Assembly (NCBI GenBank): GCA_035551995.1
Contig: DASZME010000006.1
Location: forward strand, 1 to 12,115
Length of the DNA stretch: 12,115 bases
Origin: RYN-428 sp035551995
GTDB lineage: Bacteria; Planctomycetota; Phycisphaerae; Tepidisphaerales; Tepidisphaeraceae
Direction of reading: 5' to 3'
Part shown: one piece after another, positions 1 to 6,578 of the stretch
Position numbering within the stretch: position 1 is the first letter of the stretch
Layout of the letters: each line of letters opens with the position of its first letter
Translations under genes and position numbers: made by a program
The notes under the pieces: model-generated
The model's database searches: none
Seen by the model: the letters and a program-made list of their open reading frames with translations, nothing else
What the model was told of the DNA's origin: nothing

Positions 1-152
1 AGCAGATCGCTCGTCGGCCATTCAAGAGGGTAGGTCTGCACTACACGTCCCGGCGAAGACAAAACCGCGCCGACGAAGCCAGAACGCGGAAAGTCGGCGC
101 AAAAATTCTGTAAAATGGGAATCGGTGCGAAGGTTAGGCTAGCTTGACGGTT

Positions 153-410
153 TCAATCGTATGCGTCTTTTCTATCCGCCACTCGCACGACGAGAACGAC
201 CAATGCGTAATCATCGATTTGAAATATTATCCTATAGTCTCCAACGCGAACTCGATAGAGATCGCCGCTTCCCTCCAGTTTTTTAACCCCGGGCGGACGC
301 GGATTTTCCGAGAGCTTCGCAATGCGAAGGACGATTCGATGTCGAACATCATTCGGTAGTTTGCGAATTTCGGACTTCGCGCTGTTTTTGATATCGACGC
401 GATACGGCAT
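153..410 (-). CDS. RelE/ParE-family toxin (type II toxin-antitoxin)
   Basis: The 85-residue product has the size and pattern of RelE-superfamily toxins, which in characterised members cut mRNA at the ribosome. Visible features are a helical N-terminal half with basic residues and a KLP turn (17-19), the family hallmark PRPPGVKKLEG (38-47), the strand YRVRVGDYRIIF (52-63), and a closing strand VLVVRVADRKDAY (72-84). The Arg residues at 53, 55, 60, 76 and 80 and Tyr84 sit where RelE toxins carry their RNA-contacting or catalytic side chains. It starts at an ATG 14 bases after the antitoxin stop, so the two are co-transcribed in antitoxin-toxin order. The family assignment is firm from sequence pattern; ribosome-dependent RNase activity is inferred from the family. 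No truncation is seen. Confidence 0.92.
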   Translation of the reverse strand: MPYRVDIKNSAKSEIRKLPNDVRHRIVLRIAKLSENPRPPGVKKLEGSGDLYRVRVGDYRIIFQIDDYALVVLVVRVADRKDAYD

Positions 411-424
411 TCCAACCTGCGGTC

Positions 425-679
425 TTATATGTCAAGTTCGCGGCGAAAATCATCAAACGAAGTTATGTCGTCATCGGGGTCTTCCATTCGCCGTTTCGCT
501 TCGGCGATGTCATCTAAATCTTCCTTGCACTGGCGATGCATGGCTGTTGCGACACTTCCCCACGTCTCCGGCAGGGGTGCATTAAAATCGGCATAGCCGG
601 AATCGATTTGTACTTCTTCGGATCTTTTTTTTGCGTGAGCTAGATCGCCGTCGTAGCGTTTCGGTGTTGCCCATTTCAT
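425..679 (-). CDS. RelB-like antitoxin partner of the adjacent RelE toxin
   Basis: This is an acidic 84-residue protein immediately upstream of the RelE-type toxin. Its last 32 residues (53-84) follow the spacing of RelB-type toxin-neutralising tails: DLDDIAEAKRRMEDPDDD, a short loop, then a helix ending RRELDI. The first 52 residues (WATPKRYDGDL, then a stretch rich in D, A and P) do not resemble a DNA-binding fold I recognise (RHH, Phd/YefM or AbrB), so the operator-binding half is unidentified. The ATG overlaps the stop of the upstream gene as ATGA, and GGAGGTGA lies six bases ahead of it. Antitoxin function is inferred from the C-terminal pattern and gene order. Expected autoregulation of the operon is family knowledge, not visible here. 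Confidence 0.78.
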   Translation of the reverse strand: MKWATPKRYDGDLAHAKKRSEEVQIDSGYADFNAPLPETWGSVATAMHRQCKEDLDDIAEAKRRMEDPDDDITSFDDFRRELDI

Positions 680-1512
680 TTGTTTTCACCTCCATCTTCG
701 GTTTCTGGATTGGGCATTGCGTCGAACTGTTCCAGAAATCTTTTAGCCTTGTCGTTCACAAAATCATACGTGTGGCGGATATTCCGTTCAACCTCATCCA
801 TCGCGTTCACCATTACGGGATCAGGGTACTGGGCTGCGACTTCAATCCAAATCTGCCGGTGATCACCGCTATAAGATTCAAATCGCAGCGTTATAAATCC
901 TTTATGAATTACCGGACCAGACTCGTCATCGTCGCGCTCGACTCGCATTGCATTTCGAGAAAACGAAGACTCTGGAGAATCGCCTCCAGTGGAACCTTCG
1001 CTATCATCATCTTCCAGTTCAACCTCAATAGCTGGCGCGAAGCGAAACCTGACACCGAAGTATGATGGCGGGCGTCCAAACGGCGCGATTTTGTCGTATA
1101 CGTTGGCCAATTTGCCAGCTAGTAACTGAATTGCATCCTTGCTTCCATGCGGCTGCGATAGGAATCGCATCGTGCAACGCTGCACGAAAAACGGCACCAT
1201 GTCGCTTCCGATCGCCTGCATGACCGTCTTGACGACATTGGCAAATTCGTCGAGCGTCATTGCCGTATTAGGCTTCGTTTCCTCAATTCGTATTTTATCT
1301 TTGCTGATTTTGCAAATCGATTCTCCATCATCGCGGCGCGTCGATAGCGTTGGCGGGTCGGCTTGCAAATCGAGATTTTTGTATTGGTACCCTCCCGGCT
1401 CCTTCAACTTGTTGTAGATGCCAATAATCTTGCTTTCGCTGATCCTAAAGTCGGGAATCGGAGGGATAAGTAACTCGGTATTATAATAAATTGCTGAAAG
1501 TTCAGAGAGCAT
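676..1512 (-). CDS. Conserved-looking protein of unknown function leading a toxin-antitoxin pair
   Basis: This encodes a 278-residue soluble protein with no signal peptide or membrane segment. The N-terminal part (1-160) is mixed alpha/beta with motifs FFVQRCTMRFL (108-118) and PFGRPPSYFGVRFRF (144-158). A strongly acidic, serine-rich linker follows (about 165-200), then a second block with LRFESYSG (209-216), IWIEVAAQYP (221-230) and a long helix ending RFLEQFD. The strand-then-terminal-helix layout loosely recalls the uncharacterised TIGR04255 family, but I cannot confirm that. I chose ATG 1512, preceded by GGTGA, over a GTG at 1548 that would overlap the preceding gene. Its stop overlaps the antitoxin start (ATGA). 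It could be a third component or regulator of the toxin-antitoxin operon, or an unrelated passenger. Confidence 0.72.
   Translation of the reverse strand: MLSELSAIYYNTELLIPPIPDFRISESKIIGIYNKLKEPGGYQYKNLDLQADPPTLSTRRDDGESICKISKDKIRIEETKPNTAMTLDEFANVVKTVMQAIGSDMVPFFVQRCTMRFLSQPHGSKDAIQLLAGKLANVYDKIAPFGRPPSYFGVRFRFAPAIEVELEDDDSEGSTGGDSPESSFSRNAMRVERDDDESGPVIHKGFITLRFESYSGDHRQIWIEVAAQYPDPVMVNAMDEVERNIRHTYDFVNDKAKRFLEQFDAMPNPETEDGGENK
686..693 (-). promoter_or_regulatory. Strong ribosome binding site of the antitoxin gene
   Basis: On the minus strand this reads GGAGGTGA, a full complement to the 16S rRNA 3' end, six bases before the ATG at 679. It lies inside the last codons of the upstream 278-residue gene. 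Together with the ATGA overlap it fixes the antitoxin start and indicates translational coupling. Confidence 0.8.
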
Positions 1513-1532
1513 GATTTCACCGTAGAGACAGC

Positions 1533-1760
1533 CTATCGGATTGCCCACCTGGCTTTTGCCGCTTTCCTAGCCGATTCCCGCCGTTGTTCTGCCGTCATAT
1601 TTTCAGCACGCGCCCTTCCGCCCTTCAATCCGCCACGCCGTCCCATCGCAACCGCAATCGGGTCTTTTCCGTCCGGCAGACTTGGCACACTTCCCGATGC
1701 GATCATCTCGACCATCGCATACGCGATTTCATTCGCGTCTTTCTTCTTTCTCGCGGTCAT
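1533..1760 (-). CDS. Small basic protein with a GRRGGLKGG motif
   Basis: This 75-residue, strongly basic protein begins with MTARKKK and has a helix (about 9-22), a Pro/Gly-rich turn, then GRRGGLKGG (40-48) and the Ala/Arg/Lys-rich helix ending KAAKARW (66-72). Small proteins of this layout (GRxGGxKGG, then basic helix, then KAAxARW) are widespread, but their function is unknown to me; they somewhat resemble the KGG stress-repeat motif and may bind nucleic acid. It is the first gene of the minus-strand run that continues into the 278-residue protein and the toxin-antitoxin pair, 20 bases ahead of the next ATG. A possible weak promoter lies upstream on the minus strand (TTGACC, 17 bases, TACGCT), only half matching the -10 consensus. 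Confidence 0.75.
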   Translation of the reverse strand: MTARKKKDANEIAYAMVEMIASGSVPSLPDGKDPIAVAMGRRGGLKGGRARAENMTAEQRRESARKAAKARWAIR

Positions 1761-1943
1761 GGTAAATCTCGATTAAGGAACCAGCTTCGATATGCCGGTT
1801 ACACGCTCCCGGCGACAGCGTTGCACGCTACCGCTTTGAGCGTATCGGCCGATGCGGGTCCGGTCAAGCATAAAATTTTCAATTACGCTGTTGACGGGTT
1901 ATTTTTGGACCGATAGCAATTTTCATGCCAATAATATCGCGGT

Positions 1944-2438
1944 TTGGTCGCCAGATTCAAACTGCACCACTACCAGAATCTCGACGCTGATTATGAGGAG
2001 GGAATGCAGTACGGCATGATCGGCTATTATGTGCCGCACCGGGTTTTTTCCGCCGGGTATCACTGTGACCCCAGGCAGCCGTTGCCCTTCGCGGCGCTGG
2101 CGTCGCAGAAGAATCACATGGCGCTATATCTGATGTCGGTCTATTGTGGATGTGTACCGGGAGAGGAGAGCGCGGAGAATCAGCACGCGGCCTGGTTTCA
2201 GAAGGCGTGGCGCGCCACCGGCAACAAACTGGACATGGGCAAAGCGTGTGTTCGATTCAAGAACCTCGATGACGTCCCCCTGGACGTCGTCGGCGAAGCG
2301 ATCAAGCGCATCCCCGCAAAAATGTGGATCGATGTCTATACGTCCTCCTTGGCGGCGAGCAAAAAAAAGTCGCCGCCGGCGAAGGCAAAATCAACGACAG
2401 TCGGAGCCGTGACAGCCACCAGGAAAAAAACGCGATGA
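1944..2438 (+). CDS. DUF1801 family protein, apparently truncated at the N-terminus
   Basis: From residue 11 the product matches DUF1801/YdhG-like proteins as I know them: NLDADYEEGMQYGMIGYYVP (12-31), GYHCDPRQPLPFAALASQKNH (38-58), ALYLM (60-64), then TGNKLDMGKACVRFK (92-106) and PLDVVGEAIKRIPAK (112-126). A basic Lys/Pro tail follows. The usual first 30 or so residues (a helix resembling YLAALPxDRRxALEAVRxVI) are missing: just upstream of NLD the reading changes to unrelated HHYQ and a stop lies at 1932. The only starts are the TTG at 1944, without a clear ribosome site, and an internal ATG at 2004. The gene is therefore probably a 5'-truncated remnant, or expressed as a shortened protein. 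The family's biochemical role is unknown. Confidence 0.72.
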   Translation: MVARFKLHHYQNLDADYEEGMQYGMIGYYVPHRVFSAGYHCDPRQPLPFAALASQKNHMALYLMSVYCGCVPGEESAENQHAAWFQKAWRATGNKLDMGKACVRFKNLDDVPLDVVGEAIKRIPAKMWIDVYTSSLAASKKKSPPAKAKSTTVGAVTATRKKTR

Positions 2439-2654
2439 TTTCCACACTTTGAAACACTGGCCGAAAGTCAAACCGAAAAACCTTCGACTGTTTTCGCTCA
2501 CCCCTTTTCGCCTCACCTCCTGGTTGGGTGATGCCCGAAAATGAAGCGTCGGAATCACCGAATAAGTCAGAATCACCGGCAAGAGAGAATTAGCAAGAAA
2601 CGGGCTGAAAATTGACTGATAATCGGAGCCCATTGGGCCGGGCGATTCAAAGTC

Positions 2655-5111
2655 TTACGGGGCGGCTTTCTGGGGCCATTTTAATCGCTCGTGCAGAAAC
2701 GTAAATGTACCCACCCCATGAATGGTGTGCGGCCCGTCGAAATACTCGATCGTGGTCCGATCGCCGATTCCGAGGTCGTCGTAGAGCATTCTCACTTTGG
2801 CGTATTCATAGGAGACCCATTCGTCGAGGCCAACGCCGTCGTGGTGGCCGCGTTCGACCATGAAGGGGCGCGGGGCGATCAGGCCGGCCATTTCCGCGTA
2901 GTTAAACGTGTTGCCGAGGTTCCATTCGAACATCTCATATTCCTGGGTGGCCGGATAGGCGCCGGGATAGCGAAGGGAAGTGCATTTCCATATCCACTCG
3001 TTGAAATCGCCGGAGCAGATCGACAGGCAATAGCGCTCAACCACCGCCGGGACGCGCATGGCGGTTTTGCCGCCGTAGGAAAGGCCGTAGAAGGCGATGC
3101 GATCCGGATCGACGTTAGGCAGCGACGCGAGCCAATCGGTCGATTGACGATGTTGCGCCACGATGAAGGTCCAGAGCGTGGCGCCGAGCGGATTGGCTTT
3201 GCGGATCAGTTGGCGGAAACGATTGCCGCCGAAATACGGATTTTGCGGCGCGTAGGCGATGAAGCCTTCCTCGGCGAGCGCGCATGCAAAGCGGTGATAG
3301 AACGGGCTATCGAATTTGGGATTGGCTACGTCGCGGGCAAAGCCGTCAAGACCGTGCTGGCAGACGACCACCGGCCGGCGCTCGCCCGGCTTAATCCCCT
3401 TGGGGACGAGCAGGATTCCCGTTGCGATCACGTCAGGCCAGACGTCCATCGCCACCTGATAGCCGACATAGGTCGGCTCATCATAGATCCGCACGGTACG
3501 AACATTGGGCGCAATCAACGGCTCACCGAATTGCCCGATCACGTCGCGTTCGAATTCTTTGCGGTGCGTCTCGGTCGATCGAGTCCATTTTTCCGGAGAT
3601 CTGGATTTGCGATCGGCGCCGGCCCAGTATTTGGACCGCTCCTCTTCGCCGAGAACGACAAGACGCTGCGTATATTGCGACATCTGCTCGACGAGTCGGC
3701 GTTGACGCGAAGCAACGCCCCCGGCGTTGTCCGGTTGAATTTTTTCCAGCGGCGCCGGCGCCTGATGCGATTCGCCCAGGCCATGGACATTAACGCCTTC
3801 AAGGAATTGGACGAGCGCCTTTTCGCCGCCGCACGGGCCTGCGCCGTCGCCGCTTTCCGCCAACGCCGGCGCGTCGTGTTCCGGCAGATCGACCACCAAA
3901 CCCGCCGCCCGCGCGACTTCGGATCGCACGTCCTGAATCCGCGGCGTGACCAATACTCCCGGCGCCGCCCCCTTGCGCCCAATCGCCGCCGGCGGCGGAC
4001 CATCGATCACCGGCCCCGCGCACGCTTCGATCACCAATTTCCGCGGCACGATCAGCGAAGCGATTTCCGCATCCCCAAATTCGCGCAGCAAGCCGAAAAC
4101 ATTTCTGTAAATCGGCTCATTCCACAGCGCTTGTCGAGAGCCGAAATAACCGCTGACGCCCACCGCGGCGATCCGAGAATCCAAAGCGCCCGCGTACAAC
4201 GCCAGCAACCCGCCTTCGCCGTAACCGAAGACGCCGATTTTCCGGCCCGTTCCGGCCGAGTCGCGCTCGAACCAATCCACGGCGGCGAGGACTTTTTGAA
4301 TTTCATATCCGATGACGTGCCGGCCCATCTCGAACGCCGGGCGGTAGATCCATTCGCGGTGGGTCTGATTCGTGGCGCGTCCGGATTGGGCGACGGAATC
4401 ATCATCGCCGCGGCTGGCGAGCGTGGGGATCAACACCCGGCAGCCACGTTCGGCCAACCGCCGCGCAAACTGCGATTGGATCGGTACGCCATCGGACAAT
4501 CCGCAAAGCATCTCAGGCGTCCAGTCCGCGTCCGGCAGAGCGACGATGTCCGCCACCGACGGCGTCGTCGGCTTGAGAAGCAGACCTTCGCCCCAGACTC
4601 CGCGCAATACGGGCCACCGAACCGCGAAGATATCGTAACCCTCTCCTTTTGCGATCAATGCGGATCGATCGACGGTCGCAATCAGTTCCGGCGCGTCGAA
4701 ATGTTCGCGTGGATCGACGACGCCGACAATAACCGCCAGGCGCCCGCGGTTTGACGCGACTGATTGAACGTATGCCTGTCGCGACGCGGTATCACGTTTC
4801 CAGAAGGACGATCGGTGCAGGAGGGCCGCGTGGGTTTCACGATCAAGAAAGCGGTCGATGCCATCGAGCATCCGCGAATCGAGATCGCCGCCGGCGGGGA
4901 GGAGGTGCGTTCCGGGCAAAGGGCCGGGTTGCGCGCCGGCGGGAATCGCAAGTGAGAGCAGCGATAGAATCGACACAAAAATGAACAGGCAATAGCGGCC
5001 GCGGCGTCCTGGCGCCAATCGAATGCGAGGCTCAGATCCGACTCCGTCTCTCTTCCAGGGACAGCGTCGATCGTCAGAATCGGAGAATGCTCGCTCCCAA
5101 GTAGCCGACAT
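2655..5111 (-). CDS. Secreted tandem alpha/beta-hydrolase (dienelactone hydrolase family)
   Basis: The 818-residue protein has two hydrolase-fold halves. A hydrophobic stretch (about 41-55) ending AIPAGAQ suggests export, though an unusually long charged leader of about 38 residues precedes it. Half one (about 125-445) has the elbow FGYGEGG (295-301), with glycine where the nucleophilic serine is expected, and SGYFGSRQALWNEPIYRNVF. Half two (about 520-815) has an intact elbow YGLSYGG (675-681, Ser678), oxyanion-type CQHGLDG (584-590), likely acid in GHHDGV (Asp758), and His795 or His798 in GPHTIHG. The enzyme should hydrolyse an ester or lactone, substrate unknown; planctomycete relatives are often annotated as DLH or acetyl-xylan-esterase-like. 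I chose ATG 5111, preceded by AAAAGGG, over TTG 5129. A TTG near residue 32 would remove the leader. Confidence 0.87.
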   Translation of the reverse strand: MSATWERAFSDSDDRRCPWKRDGVGSEPRIRLAPGRRGRYCLFIFVSILSLLSLAIPAGAQPGPLPGTHLLPAGGDLDSRMLDGIDRFLDRETHAALLHRSSFWKRDTASRQAYVQSVASNRGRLAVIVGVVDPREHFDAPELIATVDRSALIAKGEGYDIFAVRWPVLRGVWGEGLLLKPTTPSVADIVALPDADWTPEMLCGLSDGVPIQSQFARRLAERGCRVLIPTLASRGDDDSVAQSGRATNQTHREWIYRPAFEMGRHVIGYEIQKVLAAVDWFERDSAGTGRKIGVFGYGEGGLLALYAGALDSRIAAVGVSGYFGSRQALWNEPIYRNVFGLLREFGDAEIASLIVPRKLVIEACAGPVIDGPPPAAIGRKGAAPGVLVTPRIQDVRSEVARAAGLVVDLPEHDAPALAESGDGAGPCGGEKALVQFLEGVNVHGLGESHQAPAPLEKIQPDNAGGVASRQRRLVEQMSQYTQRLVVLGEEERSKYWAGADRKSRSPEKWTRSTETHRKEFERDVIGQFGEPLIAPNVRTVRIYDEPTYVGYQVAMDVWPDVIATGILLVPKGIKPGERRPVVVCQHGLDGFARDVANPKFDSPFYHRFACALAEEGFIAYAPQNPYFGGNRFRQLIRKANPLGATLWTFIVAQHRQSTDWLASLPNVDPDRIAFYGLSYGGKTAMRVPAVVERYCLSICSGDFNEWIWKCTSLRYPGAYPATQEYEMFEWNLGNTFNYAEMAGLIAPRPFMVERGHHDGVGLDEWVSYEYAKVRMLYDDLGIGDRTTIEYFDGPHTIHGVGTFTFLHERLKWPQKAAP

Positions 5112-5116
5112 AAAAT

Positions 5117-5121
5117 CCCTT
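5117..5121 (-). promoter_or_regulatory. Ribosome binding site selecting ATG 5111
   Basis: The minus strand reads AAAAGGG, with AAGGG five bases ahead of the ATG at 5111. It favours this start over the TTG six codons upstream, which has no such signal. Confidence 0.6.
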
Positions 5122-5202
5122 TTGGCCAAGCTATCCGAAACCAGCGTAATCTACCCTCACCCAAACCCTCTCATAAGATGCAAGATGGAGCCGGCGGGGT
5201 CG

Positions 5203-6486
5203 TCAAATTCTCTCCGCCGCCACCAAATCCTCGTAGGTTTCGCGCCGGCGGATCACCTTGAAGTTTTCGCCGTCCACGAGCACTTCCGGCACCCGCGGGC
5301 GATTGTTGTAGTTGCTGCTCATGGCGAACCCATAGGCTCCCGCGGTGAAAACCGCCAGCAGATCGCCGCGCTGCGTGCGGGGCAGGGGGCGATCCTTCGC
5401 CAGGTAATCGCCGCTCTCGCAGATCGGGCCGACCACGTCGACCGTTTCGCCGTCGATCGGCGCCCGTTCCTCTTCGCGCGATGAAAGCACGTTGGCCGAA
5501 TCCGGCTTCACCGGCCAGATGAAGTGATACGACTCGTAAAGAGTAGGGCGAATCAGATCGTTCATCCCCGCGTCCACGATAATGAATTGCTTGCTTCCGC
5601 CGGTTTTGCGATATAAGACGCGCGTCAGAAGAATCCCGGCGTTGCCCACGATATACCGCCCGGGCTCCAGCGCGATCCGATAGGGCTTTCCCCGCAGCAA
5701 CGGCAACAACGCCCTGGCGTGCTCGCTCACCGGCAGCGCCTGAGTTGCGCTCTTGTAGTTCACCGCGAATCCGCCGCCGAGGTCCAGCCATTCGATCTCA
5801 TGTCCGCGCTCGGTCAGGCGATCGATCAACCGCGTGGCTTTGGTGACGGCGTCCACATACGGCTGAATCTCATACACCGGCGATCCGATGTGCAGATGAA
5901 GCCCGCCGATGCGGAGGTTCTTGAGGTTGCGATAGCGCTCGAACACGCGCTCGGCCCGTTCGATGTCGACGCCGAACTTTGTCTCCTTTTTGCCGGTCGT
6001 AGTCTTGGCGTGCGTCTTGGGATCGACGTCGGGGTTGATGCGCAGAGCGCCGACCGCTTTCTTGCCCGCCAACCCCGCCACGCGGTCGATATTTTCGATT
6101 TCCGCTTCGCTCTCGATATTGAACGCGGCGATTCCCGCGGCAAGGGCTTCGGTAATTTCCTGATCGGTCTTGCCGACGCCGGCGTAGATGATTTTTTTCG
6201 GATCGCCCCCCGCCAGCAGCGCACGATACAATTCGCCGCCGCTGGTGACGTCAAAGCCGCACCCTTCGTCGGCGAGCACCTTGCAAAGATTGACGTTGCC
6301 GCAGCTCTTGATGGAGTAGCAGATCGTTGCGTCGACCGCTTTGAACGCGTCGGCCAGTTGGCGATAGTGATGCAGCAGCGTCGCCTTGGAGTAGACATAG
6401 GCGGCCGTCCCGACCTCTTCGGCGATCTTCTCCGCGGGGACGCCTTCACAGTACAATTCGCCGTTCTTATAATTGAAAAAATCCAT
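5203..6486 (-). CDS. lysA: Diaminopimelate decarboxylase
   Basis: LysA removes CO2 from meso-diaminopimelate to give L-lysine, the last step of lysine synthesis, using pyridoxal phosphate in the cytosol. At 427 residues it matches the family length. It shows the PLP lysine in CYSIKSCGN (Lys60), the fold-III barrel motifs FDVTSGGEL (78-86), HLHIGS (197-202), the glycine loop LGGGF (236-240) and phosphate-binding EPGR (274-277), the cross-subunit active-site CESGD (356-360), and GAYGFAMSSNYN (383-394) with the substrate/PLP tyrosine. The ATG at 6486 begins the family's normal N-terminus. The reading frame stays open upstream into the preceding gene, but that extension is low-complexity Arg-rich sequence and is not part of the enzyme. 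No ribosome site is obvious. The adjacent upstream gene ends 92 bases before it on the same strand. Confidence 0.97.
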   Translation of the reverse strand: MDFFNYKNGELYCEGVPAEKIAEEVGTAAYVYSKATLLHHYRQLADAFKAVDATICYSIKSCGNVNLCKVLADEGCGFDVTSGGELYRALLAGGDPKKIIYAGVGKTDQEITEALAAGIAAFNIESEAEIENIDRVAGLAGKKAVGALRINPDVDPKTHAKTTTGKKETKFGVDIERAERVFERYRNLKNLRIGGLHLHIGSPVYEIQPYVDAVTKATRLIDRLTERGHEIEWLDLGGGFAVNYKSATQALPVSEHARALLPLLRGKPYRIALEPGRYIVGNAGILLTRVLYRKTGGSKQFIIVDAGMNDLIRPTLYESYHFIWPVKPDSANVLSSREEERAPIDGETVDVVGPICESGDYLAKDRPLPRTQRGDLLAVFTAGAYGFAMSSNYNNRPRVPEVLVDGENFKVIRRRETYEDLVAAERI

Positions 6487-6578
6487 GATTAAAGTGACTG
6501 TAGTGAAGCGGCCGATCCCATGCAACTTCCCGCGAGACATCGCTTGATCGCGATCCCTTTGTCTCTCGCGCGGACGCC

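Noticed and set aside
2439..2654. Possible terminator between the convergent DUF1801 and hydrolase genes (TCACC...GGTGA) and a short direct repeat AATCACCG.
   Set aside because: The stem is only five base pairs with a long loop and no T-tract, and the direct repeat is too short to be meaningful.
2691..4754. A 687-codon plus-strand frame opposite the tandem hydrolase.
   Set aside because: It is the antisense shadow of a GC-rich gene; its translation is Arg/Ala/His-rich with no domain, while the minus strand encodes clear hydrolase motifs.
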